Below, piece by piece: positions 12,577-28,857 of a stretch of 64,000 nt of DNA. Each line of letters begins with the position of its first letter. The stretch's first letter is position 1. This DNA comes from Rhizophagus clarus. Taxonomy: Eukaryota > Glomeromycota > Glomeromycetes > Glomerales > Glomeraceae. Where the stretch lies: positions 1,302,001 through 1,366,000 of the forward strand of contig BLAL01000252.1 of the NCBI GenBank assembly GCA_015698045.1, read 5' to 3'. Below the pieces are notes generated by a model. The model was not told where the DNA came from. It searched no databases and was given only the letters and a program-made list of their open reading frames with translations. A program made the position numbers and the translations under genes.

Positions 12577-15500
12577 TTAACTATAAATATTATTATATTT
12601 TCTGTAAACATTTTCTTCAATAATATTTCTTGGTGCTCTTCTTCCTGTCCATTCTTCAAATTGGCACAAACCTTGTTCAATTAAAACTTGTATCCCTTCA
12701 ACACCTATCCATCCTTTTTCAGCACCTTTTTCCAATAATTGAGTTCTTCTTGGTTTATAAGCCATTTCAACAATTACTCCCCCTTTACCAGAAGCAAAAA
12801 GTTCATAAGGAATTTCTATATTAGACGTCGCAGGAATAGTAGAAACAATAATTTGTGGGGGTTTTTGCTTTATTTGTTCATCAGAAAGTGATGATAATCC
12901 AACAATTCCATATTTAGGAAATTGATTTTTTAATTCTTCAATCTTGGCTTGTGTACGATTATATAAATAAATCGTTTGTAAACCAAGTTGATGTAGTGCA
13001 TATATTCCCGCACGAGAAGTTCCACCTCCTCCAATAACCAAACCTACCGTCTCAGAATTGATTTCAATTAAAGGTTTGATCGAATAAAAAATTCCTAACC
13101 AATCTGTGTTTTCTCCGATTAATTTACGACCTGTTTCATTTTCAGTGACAATAATAGTATTCACCGCCCCTATTGATTTAGAATGTACAGAGATTTGATC
13201 TAAAAACGGAATAATACTTATTTTATGAGGTATTGTCACAGATGCACCTCCAAACTCGATATCTTCGATAATAGGTTTGACCGCTTCTACATTTTCGGAT
13301 TCAAATAAATCATAGTGATGCGGTAAACCCAATATTTCAAAACCAGTATTATGGATTGTAGGTGACATAGAATGAACTATAGGATTTCCAAAGAGATAAA
13401 ATTTTTTCTTTGGTAATTGGCCGATTAAATGAAGGCCTTTGTGAATTTCGGCAACTGAAAGTTGACCAGGAGCTGCTTTTAATGGAAGCAATGGATGGGT
13501 AACGGGAGTAAACGTTTGATTTAGTATACGAGAAAGTTGTCCTTCAACATCCATATTTATTGCTATAATTGGTTTCTTAATATGCTGTTGTTGCCATTCA
13601 ACAAATTCTCGTAACCTAAAATTATCGGAAAGACATTTCGCACGTCCAACTATTTTAATAATGTCGCCAATATTATGGGCAGCTCTAAACTTTCGTCTAA
13701 CTTCTTCACCATCCCATTTCATTGTACCAGTTAAATCATGCCAAGAAGCAATTATTTTAGTATCTCCTTTCATTTTAATCAAATTTTCTATCAATGTTGG
13801 GGATTTATGGATTTCTACATCTACGTATTCGCATCCATTTTTGATAGCTTGTTCCAGAAGATTGAAATATTCTGTTTCTTGCGTATCAGGATATTTTCCA
13901 CCTTGACTTTGTGATCTTACGGTGAAGATAATTGGAAGTGATGATGAACGTCTTAAACTTGCTAATTGACCACAAATGTATTCAACAGAAGGTATGTCTC
14001 CATTTTCTGAAAGCAAATCCACTCTTAATTCAATTGCGTCCACTCCGTGAGTGATGGTAGGCATAATTTTTAACGCTGGTGTTATATCTGGAAAAGTTAA
14101 GGAAATAAAAAATGTACGCCTCGTTTTTCTAATAATTTCGACTAAATTTTCAACGGTCATTCTACCGAAAGTGTTTATTGTATTGATATCAATATTTGAG
14201 CACTCATTATAAAATGGTTTGCGTCTATTCCAGACGTGTAATAAATCTTCGCTAAGCGATGGACGCGAAGCGTCTCTATTTAAATATCTAATTACATCAT
14301 TAATATCTCTTACAATATGGACAACATCACCATGATTTTGTGAATATTGTTTCAAAAGTTCACGCGATGGTGGATATTCAACTACACCTCCACCACATGT
14401 TATAATATAATCTGAAGCATGTGTATTTAATAATGATCGAAGAATTTCAAACTCTTTAGCACGGAAAGCATCCCATCCATGTTCTTCGATAAAGTTGGGT
14501 ATTGGGGTTGATAATATGGCCTCAAAATGTTGATCTAAGTCGAGAAATTCTTGATTTAACGCATTTGCAACTTCTCTTCCTAATGTAGTTTTGCCAACGC
14601 CACGCATACCAATGAAAATAATACTATCATGGTGTGATTCACTATCAATACCGACAGTATTCATTTTTAACTTAGATTCAAAATCATCCCACCATTCAGG
14701 CCAAGTTTTCTCTACGCATTTTTTCTCACGAATAATTGTGCCATCTGGAACAACACATCCAAGTACACTAAAACTCATTGCAATACGATGATCGTCATGG
14801 CACTTTACGCCATCTACAGGGCCTTTGAGAAATTGAATTTTAGATCCATGTATTTGGATACCATCAGGAAGTTCAGATGCAATTACTCCAAACTTGTTTA
14901 ACTCATGAACCATCACTGAAATTCTATTACACTCCTTAACGCGTTGATTAGCAATTCCAGTAATTCGAGTTATGCATTCTTTTTCTTCATTATTCAATGC
15001 GACTGCAGCTAAAACAGATGCTGTTAAAAATGCGTCAGTCATCGTTTCCATATCAATATTAGGTAGTGGACGTAATGATCCAATTGGAGGTCCTTGAACT
15101 GTAGTGCTCGTCTCAGTTTGAGTGACAGTGCAACCCATTGGTTCCAATACTTTAACAGCAAATGCAGCATCACCTTGAAGAGATGTTGTTCCAATATTTG
15201 GGAGAGTGCATGTTATTCCAGTTATTGCAGCCACAGCTAAAGGATAAGTAGCGGAGCTAGTATCTGATTCAATTACATATTCACTAGGATTTGTATATTT
15301 TCCTTGTGGAATACGATAAATGTTACCTTCAAGTCGTTCAATTTTTATACCAAACGATTCCATCATTGCAATTGTCATATCAATATATGGTTGTGAGATA
15401 ACTTTATCTCCAGTTAGACTCAAAGTCACAGGTTCAGAAGCATAAGGTGCACTCAACAAAATAGATGTAACATATTGAGATGAAATAGATGCAGAGAGAT

Positions 15501-17324
15501 TTATTTTGCCACCCTTAAATTTGTTTAGTGATGGAGTTATTTCAATAGGAAGAGATCCTTCATTTTCGACATAACGAATCTGAGACCCATTTTCCTGAAG
15601 CGCCATAACTAAAGGACCAATTGGTCGTTGTTTCATACGCGCGTTACCAGTCAAAATAGTGCACTTTTTTTGATTAGCCGTTTCAGCTGATATTAAAGTA
15701 CAAACTGTAGTAAGGAATCTTGAGGCTGTTCCTGCATTTCCAAGATAAAGTTCATCATCGGGAACTTGAAGATTCCCGCCACCGCCAGTAACAGCTAAAG
15801 TTTCGCCATCATTCTCCCATTCAAATTTTGCTCCCCTTAATTTTTGTAGAGCAACCATCATAACTTGAGTATCATCTGAATATAACAAACCTTTAAGTCT
15901 ACAAGTCCCATTTCCTAATGCTGCTAGAATTAAAGCTCTATTTGAAATGGATTTTGACCCCGGTGTCGTCATTGTAACATGTATTGACGAAATATTTGAA
16001 GATGTGACAGGTAAAATTTTTATCGCGGGTGATAAAATTTTGCGAATCACAGAATCGGCAACAATGGTCGCCTTTTTCTCATAAGTATTTCCAATGGATG
16101 AGAGCATTACTATTCTTTTTTGATCTCCTTGGATCTTCTTATCAACCTTCATAATTTCCATTAATTTATCGACTGTACAAGATTTTTTACCAACCAAATC
16201 TTTAATTTTTTTCTCTTCTAATGAAACTGGTAAGCCGTAATCCTGTAAAACCCTATACAATCTACTGACGGGAACTTGATTTAGGTGACCAAGATGTCTA
16301 GCAATTTCCGCTTCCTTAATCATTCCTATTGAAATACATTCACCGTGAAGTAATTCAGGAGATAAAATGGCTTCAATTGCATGTCCAATCGTATGACCAA
16401 AATTAAGTAAACTACGAAGCCCACTATCTCGCTCATCATGTGTTACAATATCAGCTTTAAATTTAGCTGCTTCCATTATTGCAGATAATAGTAAAGATTG
16501 TGAAGGAGTTCGAGTTGCCAGTGTCGCACCTAACATCGTTATTTATAAATTAATTGATCAAGTGAAAAAAAATATATATATATATTTAAATTTTTACCTT
16601 GAAATGGCACATTTCTTTTAGAATTTGAAAATACTGCTTCACGAATATGTGATATGCCATTTTCTAAGTTAATAAAATTTGATTCACTGCTAATTATTGC
16701 AGATTTTATAACTTCGGCCATTCCATTAGTAAATTCTCTTTCCGGAATGGTTTCCAAAAATACTAAATCAATATAAATTCTCTTTGGTTGCCAAAAAGAT
16801 CCAATTAAATTTTTACCATGTGGAGTATCAACAGCTGTTTTACCGCCAATAGACGAATCCACCATAGCAATTAAAGTGGTTGGAATTTGAACATAAGGGA
16901 TGCCTCTCATGAAAGTAGCTGCAACAAATCCGGCCAAATCACCTATAATTCCACCACCCATCGCCAAAATACATGTATCTCTTCCGCATGCTTTACTAAG
17001 AAGAAAATCTTCAATTTCAGCTTTGGTATCTCGTGATTTTACTTGTCTAACTGACGGGACAGTATAAGTAATTAATCTTGGTTCTGATGTCTCTTTATCT
17101 TTTGCTGACGTTATTTCTGATGTAATTTTATTAAAATCATCTTTTATTTTTGAGAGGTAAATTGGTGCAAGATTTTCATCAGTAATGATTACGTAATTAG
17201 ACGAAGGAATATTAGATATCACATCTCGTAACATGAATTTTGTTAAATGGAATCCCAAAATTATTGATTCTTCATTTAAAATAGAAACCTTTACTACATC
17301 TGGTTCAGGTTGTTCTAGTGTCAT
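12577..17324 (-). CDS. ARO1: Pentafunctional AROM polypeptide (shikimate pathway), 1559 aa
   Basis: Catalyses five consecutive cytosolic steps from DAHP to EPSP. Two exons, 17324-16598 and 16529-12577. Domain order: 3-dehydroquinate synthase (residues ~1-395; [43 protein letters not shown]), EPSP synthase (~425-860; [54 protein letters not shown]), shikimate kinase (~875-1040; P-loop GMRGVGKT, ITCGGGVV, NRDASRPSL), type I dehydroquinase (~1045-1275; ASWHD with the catalytic His, and the Schiff-base Lys in IIKIVGRAK) and shikimate dehydrogenase (~1280-1559; NPIVHSMSPTIHN, ENTDWLGI). The length matches fungal AROM (about 1590 aa). One oddity: the synthase motif expected to read PGExSK at residues 91-96 reads SVRQVK here, while the neighbouring short copy keeps it. 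Both copies share the intron position (before [12 protein letters not shown]). Confidence 0.97.
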
Positions 17325-17387
17325 TTTTGTAAATTAACGACCAAAATTATCGGGAACTTAGGAACTATATAGAACGAATTTTTTTTT

Positions 17388-17428
<41 letters not shown>

Positions 17429-18891
17429 TAAATAAATTTCGGTTTGTTTATAAAAATCAGACGGGTTTTTTTAGATTGTCACCCCAATTTTTTTTTCTGG
17501 CAAAGCCACCGATAATCAACCAAATAATTATTACCAATTATGACTACAACGATGATAATTACTGTATATAAATAATGCGTTTTTTTAATAATTCTGAAAA
17601 CTTATCGGGGTATTTTCTGAAGACTGGATTTGTTATTATAATAATAAGAGGATATAAGATTGGATTGAAATCGCGAGTCCGGATCTTATAGTACTGTATA
17701 TCGGACCGGATTTGATTCCTTCATCTGTGCATGATTTTTCTATTTCAAGGAATATTCATAATAATTTTGTATCATGATAGTGGCATAGTACGATATTTGT
17801 AACATTAATGTGGCAATAAATAAAAAACTGGATTATCAAAACATAACCGCCGTTCAGAATCGAATTTTTACTTTAAAATACCAACATATTTAAGGGAAAT
17901 AATAAAACAATATATTTGATTCTGCCAAGCTAATTAAAGTTGATTAATTATATAATTTAATTCAGACTTCTCTGCGTGATGACGGTTAAGTTCGGAAACA
18001 AAAACAAAATTTGTGTATTTCTTCGTAGAAGCATGTGGCATTTTCTCCGTTAATTCGACAGTGAATTTTCCGTACGAGTTAATGGCAAAAAAAAATGAGA
18101 AGAGCAATACACATGATAAAAATGCCGACTTTTACATCAATTCTGTCATTTTATTTGTTATATGATGATAGATATAGGCGCAAATTGCCTAGATTTTCTG
18201 ATTATTACCTATACATAATATGATACCTGCTATGTGCGATTTGAAATTGAGCAAGAACACACGTAACTAATTTGCATCCAAATTGCTCGAATGCTAAATT
18301 GCAAAAACTGATACCTTATTACCCTCGTCTGATATTATAAACGATTGTAATGACCTATTGGAGTCTAATTAGTCCGCACGCTTTGCATAATTTTAGACTG
18401 AAATATTGCCTAATAAAATCCAGAACAATTGAGCACCCGGAATATATTGGATCTACAGACATAGGATGTCTATATAACCCGCTTAGTATCATGACAATCA
18501 TTACAAAGTTATGTTACAAATTGGATTCAAAATCGACATTTAGATATAATAGTCAATCTGGATCTATTGCAGGGCGCAAAATAAAATTTTTTTTTAATGT
18601 TAATTAAAAATTAAACTACTATCGGAGCTCAGCAAACTTCACCAATCATATTGCTTATTGCAAATACAACAGTTACTCGACACGAAGTACCGACTACCGA
18701 GTAACTTTTAAATACGTATTGTATTTTAACAAACACGCTGAATTTCAAAACATCATAAAAATTATGATAAGCGGGAATGTATTCATAAACTCTTTTTATT
18801 ACTGTATAAATTATATTACATGATTATTTACTATTTTAAATAACTAAAAGCCACACCACTCATAATATAAAATAAAATCAATTTTCTTATC
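17325..18891. other. Intergenic spacer between the two AROM genes
   Basis: 1.57 kb separating the AROM start from the stop of the short copy. It begins with a T-run fused to a long A-run (about 17370-17429). I looked for remnants of the kinase, dehydroquinase and dehydrogenase domains downstream of the short copy and saw none. An 85-codon open frame at 18350-18607 (+) has no recognisable features. A CCGGAT-rich patch lies near 17670-17720. Confidence 0.5.
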
Positions 18892-22299
<3,408 letters not shown>

Positions 22300-25117
22300 A
22301 TGATACGTGATTTTAATAATATAGCATTGTATTTATCATTATGTGTACTAAGATTATGGTGTTCCACTTTACCTGGATATATTCATCCTGATGAATTTTT
22401 CCAATCTCCTGAAGTTATGGGTGGTTTGTACTATATTTTTTTAAATGATCTGAAAATAAAAAAAAAAAAGATAAAATTTATGAATTTTATATAGGAGATG
22501 TTTTTGGGTATGAAGTTTTCAGACCTTGGGAATATGAACAAAGTCCTCAATGTAGATCAATAGTTATACCGTGAGTATTTGTGTAATTAACTTTAATCTC
22601 AACATAATTCTATAATAACTATAGAGTTTTAGAGCTTTAACTATAGGACTTCCATTCTATATTTTGAAGATATTAAATGTGTGGGCAACTAAATTTGGAT
22701 ATAGTGGTAATTTTAAATCATTTTACAATATTATTTTTTTTTTTTTACTTGTGTAATGAATACAAAAAAATTTTTTTTTAATTATTTAATTAGACATAAT
22801 AAATTCACATTCTGTATTCGTAACTGAAAGATTGCCATTTTTTTTTTTATCATTTGGTATAGGTAAGATTTAACTGAAGGTAGTTTCTTAATTTTTTTCA
22901 AAAAACTTTTCTAAAATAGATGTTTTTGTCTTGTTGTAGATTATACTGTGTACACAATCGCTCAACTATTTTACCCTAACAATGCAATACAGTCATTATT
23001 AGTACTTGCATCCTCCTATGTTGTTCTTATATTTAACACACGGCCATTTTCAAATTCTGCCGAGTCCATTTTATTAGCACTGCTATTTTGCACATATGTG
23101 AAGGGATCAACACCAAAGTTTCCGTTGCGACGGCAACCGGGAGATTCTTCTACTGACAGAGTATGATATAATTAAACTAAAGAATTCTTATTTTCATTTC
23201 TTACGTAAAGGCAAATTTTTACTATTATTTAGCATGAATTTCCGGCAAACCTTGCATTCCTATTTGGGTGTATTGCAGCTTTTGGCTTCTTTACTAGGAT
23301 TACATTTATTTTATATGCTTTCCCTATTGGAATTGCTTTTCTTCATTACATATTTTTATCTGAAAGAGCACAAGGAAAATCTTGGTGTGTGTATTATTAT
23401 AAAGCATAAACTTTAGGCAAAAAAAATTATTAAAATTATTTTTTTTTTATATTTTGTGTTTGATTTAGGCATAGCAAATTCTCTGAACTTTTACCAGCAT
23501 GTTTAGGATTATTTATTACTATGGGAATATGTGTATTAGCTGATTCTTTATATTTTGGAACATTAAAAGTTACGTTTGATGGAGTTATTCTTAGCAATGA
23601 CCATATATTTGAATTCTTGGGTAATCCAGCAAAATTTGCAAAATTTGGATGGCGTGTACGTATAATTTGCAATTTTTTCTTTTTTAAAAATTATTAAATT
23701 TTTTAAATTTTTTTTTTTTTTTTTTTTTAATAACTTAGGGTAAAATTATTATCACTCCATTGAATAATTTTATGTATAATATGAATTCCGAAAATTTATC
23801 TCAACATGGATTACATCCTAGATATTTGCACATTTATAATTTTGTATTACTATTCGGACCACTTACATTATTAACTATGAAAGATCTTAATGTTAGTGTA
23901 AAGTTTATGAGATGGACAGCTAAGAGGACATATAAAACTGGTAATAGTAACAATTAAATTATACGATTTTATCTAGATTAGAATTTATTAAAAAATAAGA
24001 TGAACCATCTTTATCTCTGTTTTCTTTTTTATTTAGTGATTGTCTATAGTGGATTGTTTGGATTTGTATTCTTAACACTTATTCCACATCAAGAGGCAAG
24101 ATTTTTGTTACCGCTTTTACTTCCTGTTATAATCGTACCATCGGATAGATTACATAAGCTTCCCATTCTATTTTGGGTAAAATTATTTTAAATTTGTTAT
24201 ACCAAATCCTTTTATAATTAAATTAATTTATATGTATTTGTAGGTTGTTTGGGTTATATTTAATTTAGTCTTTGCCATAATATTTGGAGGATTACATCAA
24301 GCAGGAATTGTCCCTATAATGCAAAAATTGCAAAATCAGTCATTAGGATTTAAACATTGTGAAAAATTTAGTGGATATTTTCAGTGCGAATTGGGAAAGA
24401 AAATAACCAATTCAGGTATTACATAATTAAACTACTTTTAAAAAATATTGTAAACATAACTTTATATTTAATTTACATATTTTAATTTATAGTAAAAAAT
24501 CAATCTGAAATTTTTACTACTAATATAATATTTTATAAAACATATATGCCACCACGTCATTTACTTGGTTATCCTAAATTATGGAGAGGTAATTATTATT
24601 TTAATTTATTGTTTTATTTACAAATTTTTTTTTTTGATTACAAATTTGTTTTTAATAGATACAAATATACAAGTCAACATTTATGATCTGGCTGGTTCTT
24701 CATTAAGTAATCTTGAAAATCTGTTATCTAAACAAGTGTTATCTAAAAGTTCTTTAATTGATAATTTATGGAAAGAAAATATAATTTTTCAACAAAATAA
24801 AAATAAAAATTTAACTAGTTTTGAAAGGTAAATTATTTTATTTTATTTTATTTTTAAAAAATTTATATAGTTTTATTAAATACATTATTTTTTATAGAAC
24901 ATTATTAGTAACACCATCCACAACAGAATTGGCACCATTATTTATTGAAACTTATAATGAATTTATATCAATTGGAGATAATTATAATGGCAATAAAAAA
25001 ATAAAATTAAAATTAATTGAACAGCAATGGCCACATATTAACTTTGATCATATTAATAGAATATTTACTAAAGGAATGTATTTAAATATTTATTTACTTA
25101 TTAGTTTTACAGATTAA
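22300..25117 (+). CDS. SMP3: GPI mannosyltransferase 4 (SMP3/PIG-Z, GT22 family), 633 aa
   Basis: Multi-pass ER membrane enzyme that adds the fourth mannose to the GPI-anchor precursor from dolichol-phosphate-mannose. Thirteen exons: 22300-22423, 22495-22570, 22633-22706, 22794-22862, 22940-23160, 23233-23384, 23469-23655, 23739-23940, 24037-24176, 24244-24415, 24493-24588, 24659-24827, 24898-25117. Family marks are GYIHPDEFFQSPEVM near residues 26-40 (first luminal loop with the catalytic Asp), DVFGYEVFRPWEYE, NLSQHGLHPRYLHIYN, and the GT22 signature PHQEARFLLPLLLP near residue 386. About ten hydrophobic helices are visible, and the C-terminal ~200 residues are asparagine/lysine rich. The start is the first ATG before the family N-terminus. 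Distinction from PIG-B, ALG9 and ALG12 rests on overall likeness, not on a single residue. Confidence 0.88.
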
Positions 25118-26379
25118 TTTATTAAATTATTAATTTAAAATTTTAAAATTAGAAATTCTTATTATTAATATAATATTTAATAATTATAAAGTTTTAATTT
25201 TTTAAATATAAAAAAATAATTAAAAAAATTAGTATTTACAGAAATTTACATTTCTAAATAATAATATTACTTTAATATAAATTTGATATGGATCAGTTTA
25301 ATATTAATTTAATATTAAAAATATAGTATTATTATTTCAATATTATAAAATATAGTAATAAGAATTCAAAATCTCTTATAATAATTAATTCAAAAAAAAG
25401 CAAAAGATTATAATATTTTTAATATTTTTAAATAATACAAATTTTTAGATATCTGTCCATTTGTTTTATAAATTAATGTATTATTATATTCAGATTTCTT
25501 AATAAAAATAATATATTATATATATTATATAAATTAATTAAAAATCTGGTTTTATTTGTATATATCTAATAATATTAAATAATCAACAAATAAAAAAAAA
25601 GCTTTTTTTCTCTTTGTTTTATAATTTTATTTTTTTTTCTTTAATTTTATTCTTTTTTTTTTTTATTCTTTTCTTTTCTTATAGATGTTATTAAATATTA
25701 TATTTTTATAATTATAGTGTTATAATAAAATGGAAATTTGACTTTAAAATACCAAAATTAGTATTTAATAATTTATAAAATAATTATAATATAATTATTG
25801 TATAAATAAAATGATATTACAGTACCATAATTAATTTTAATATTGAAATATATTTTTGAAATAATATTTTAATAAAAATCTGTTTTTTTTTATTGTTTTT
25901 TTTTTTATTTTAATGAATAGTTTTTAATTTTAATATATATAAATTTAACTTTTTTCTTTTAATAAATTATTTTTAAACTGTAAGCAATTGCATACAAATT
26001 TTTCCATAATTTTATCACAAATTCAACTTTTATATATTTTTAAATCATTTTTAATATTTTTTTTTTTTTTAATTAGATTAATATATATACTATATAATAA
26101 TAATCATTAATTTACTAATTACTTATTAAAAATCAAAAAATTATTTATTAGTTAAATAATTGCGTTTTTAATATTAAAATTTAATTGTAACTATTTAAAA
26201 TCTTAATATAATATTTAGAATTTATTATAAAAAAATTATTAATTGAATTTTCTAATTTTAGATATAAGATTTAAATTTATATAAAATATAAAAAATAAAT
26301 AATTTTTATAAAATTTATAATAAAAATATAAGATAAATCTTTACAAAATAAAATAATTTTAAATTTTTTATTTTGGAAT
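25118..26379. other. Extremely AT-rich intergenic sequence
   Basis: About 1.26 kb that is almost only A and T, with no open frames of note, following the GPI mannosyltransferase stop. The first part should be that gene's 3' UTR. No other structure seen. Confidence 0.5.
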
Positions 26380-26490
26380 AATTTATTTAACGCACCCTTG
26401 CGTTATAACGCACCCCTTATCACATGTTTAATTGTTTTTATAATCTTAAGCTGTTAAGCGCATTGCAACTTTTTATTATTTTATCATTTC

Positions 26491-26725
26491 GTCTCCAAGA
26501 GGCGTTCCTATAAAAAAACTAATAAAAAAACGTTAGAAATGTTCTTAAATAAAATTAACAAAAAAAAAGAAATAAACCCTACCTTTTTGTCTCCAGAAGT
26601 CTCCGGGGTGCTTCTATAAAAAAAAGATAATAGAGGAACGTTAGGAAATGTTCTTAAACGAGATTAACGAAAAAAAAGAAACAACCCTTACTTTTTCATT
26701 TCCAGATGTCTCTGAGGGCATTCCA
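26491..26725 (+). repeat. ~108-bp tandem repeat, 2.2 copies, inside the inverted-repeat element
   Basis: Units begin GTCTCCAAGAGGCGTTCC, GTCTCCGGGGTGCTTC and GTCTCTGAGGGCATTCC at 26491, 26599 and 26708. Each of the first two continues through a shared TATAAAAAAA stretch, AACGTTAG-AAATGTTCTTAAA and a purine run ending AAAGAAA. Confidence 0.75.
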
Positions 26726-26734
26726 GGTATGGCA

Positions 26735-27530
26735 TTTTTTTCTTGTCTTTTTTCAATTTCGTTTTCATATTTCATTTTTATTAACTATTTTTTCTTCTTT
26801 TTATGGTTTATCTTTCGTTAATTTATTCCCCTTTTCTTTTCGTTTTCATTCACTTTCTTCTTTTTCATTATCGCTCCTTTTTCCTTTCATCTCATGATCG
26901 TTTCATCCTTATCACCATTTTGTCCTTATCGTTGTTTCATCCTTATCATTGTTTCATCCTCATCGTTGTTTCATCCTCATCAATCATCATTTCGTCTTCA
27001 TCATCAATTATCATTTTGTCTGTCCTTATCATTGATTATTGTTTCATCCATCCTCATCACCAATTATCATTTTGTCTTCATCAATTATCATTTTGTTCTC
27101 ATCATCAATTATCATTTCATCCTTATCATTTTGTTCTTATCATTGTTTTGTTTTTATCATCGTTTTATTCTTGTCATTTTTTCATTTCTCCTCATCATCT
27201 TTTCATCTTTTCATTCCTTTCTTATCATCTCTTCGTTTTTCATCATCCTTTCATTTTGTTCATCTCCCTTTTGTCATCCTTTCATTTTTTTGTCACCTTC
27301 TTGTCATCTTTTCTTTTTTTTGCCCCTCCCATTATCTTTTTATTTTCATTTCTATTCCCTTTCATTTTGTTCCTATTTTCTTTTATTTTCGCATTCTTTC
27401 CCTCTTCTTTTCACTATTTTTCTTTTTTTTTACTATATTTTTTGTCTCCTATCATCTTCGTTATCTCCAATTATTTGTTTCTAATATTATTTCCATTATT
27501 TCTCTCTCTTATTATCATAATTGTTAGGCT
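26735..27530 (+). repeat. Long pyrimidine-rich tract (T/C with regular A), TCATCC/TTATCA type
   Basis: About 800 bases in which the plus strand is nearly all T and C, punctuated by A, with repeated words such as TTTCATCC, TTATCATT and TCATCATC. Such strand asymmetry can form triplex (H-DNA) structures. Its three overlapping open frames reflect the lack of stop codons in pyrimidine-rich DNA. Confidence 0.75.
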
Positions 27531-27781
27531 TCTCTTTTTTGTATCATTATTATCATTACTAGTTATATTAAAGATAAATAATTGTAAAAAATATTACCTT
27601 TGATAAACAGGGTTTAAAGGAATAAAGTCATAGTTTAATATATAAATTTTGTTATTTTTTTTTGTACAATAGATTTTAGCCAATTATTTTAATTCTTAAC
27701 GATAATCTAAATTAAACCGCAACTAATAAAATTTATCACGTGATAGGGGTGCGTTACAACGCAGGGTGCGTTAAATAAATT

Positions 27782-28857
27782 TACTCTATTATTAATATAA
27801 TATTTTTCATAAATCAAATTATAATATGATATAATTAAAATTAATCTTAAAGTTTAAAAATTTTATTTGTAAATAATTTTTAATCTAAATATTCAAATTT
27901 TATAATCTTTTTTTATTTTAATATATAAAATAAAAATTATTAAATAAAAAAAAATTATTAAATTTAGATTGCTAAATCATAAAATAATTTATTTTAAAAG
28001 CAAATTAAATCCAAATCAAATCAAATTTGAAGAACAAAAATTTGATTTATATAAAATATTATATTATTGTATTTATAAAAATTAAAATATATAAAATAAT
28101 AAAAAAAAAGTATTAGTTTAAAAAAATTTTTGTAAAAAAAATTTTTTAATATATATATAAAATTTTCTTTTTCTATATATATGAAAATCATTTTTTACTG
28201 TTATATATAACTAAATCTATTATAAATTATAAATCTTTACTATACATATATAATTATGATATTTTTTTTATTTTATACAAAATTTTATAATTTAAAAAAA
28301 ATTTCATATATAGTAATAAATAAACTTTAATGAACATAAATAATTATCAATTAATCATAAAAGTTAAAAGTTAAATTTTAGCAAATTAATATATTAACAT
28401 ATATAATAATATATTAACCAATTTAAATAATTAAGTTTTAATTATTCTTAATTAGTATTACCTCAAATTATTAATCTAAAAATATTCTAAAAAATCACCA
28501 GAAAAATTTTTTACTTTTTTTTTTATTATATAAAATTATATTTAACCCAATATTTCAGGATATAATAATTATAATCCAATATTTCAGTTTAATTCTGATT
28601 ATTTATTAACTGATAAAATAATTATTTACCAAAATTTAAAAAATTTTTTTTATTGACCAATATAATTATAAAAAAAATATATATTTAAATAATATAAAAT
28701 TTATATTTATTTATACAAATAAATCTGGATATAAAATAAAATAATTAAACTAATTATAATAAAACTAAAACTTTTAATAAAAACAGTTTTAATAGGAATC
28801 ATTAAAGAATATTATACTAAAAATAGATATTAATAAATTTAATATTTATTATATTAT
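27782..28857. other. Extremely AT-rich sequence before the retroelement
   Basis: About 1.1 kb, well over 85% A+T by eye, without genes. Its last 17 bases (28841-28857) are the left target-site duplication of the retroelement that follows. Confidence 0.5.

Larger units (their letters stand above)
26380..27781. mobile_element. 1.4-kb non-autonomous element with ~46-bp terminal inverted repeats and an internal pyrimidine tract
   Basis: The left end 26380-26426 and the right end 27737-27781 are inverted copies: both read AATTTATTTAACGCACCCT, then GCGTTRTAACGCACCCC, then TATCACRTG, with two substitutions and two one-base gaps over about 46 bases. Each end contains a near-perfect GCGTTATAACGC palindrome. 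TTAA lies at matching places in both ends, but the target-site duplication is unclear because the match continues outward. Inside are a ~108-bp tandem repeat (units start 26491, 26599, 26708) and a pyrimidine tract (~26735-27530). The long open frames across the tract are low-complexity Phe/Ser/Leu/Ile artefacts, not genes. No transposase. Confidence 0.75.

Noticed and set aside
17325..18891. Possible remnants of shikimate kinase, dehydroquinase or dehydrogenase behind the short AROM gene
   Set aside because: I compared the downstream sequence with the matching part of the full gene; likeness ends within the linker before the kinase P-loop.
26706..27603. Long overlapping plus-strand open frames (up to 266 codons)
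   Set aside because: They run in all three frames of a pyrimidine tract, which lacks stop codons by composition; the products are Phe/Ser/Leu/Ile low-complexity sequence.
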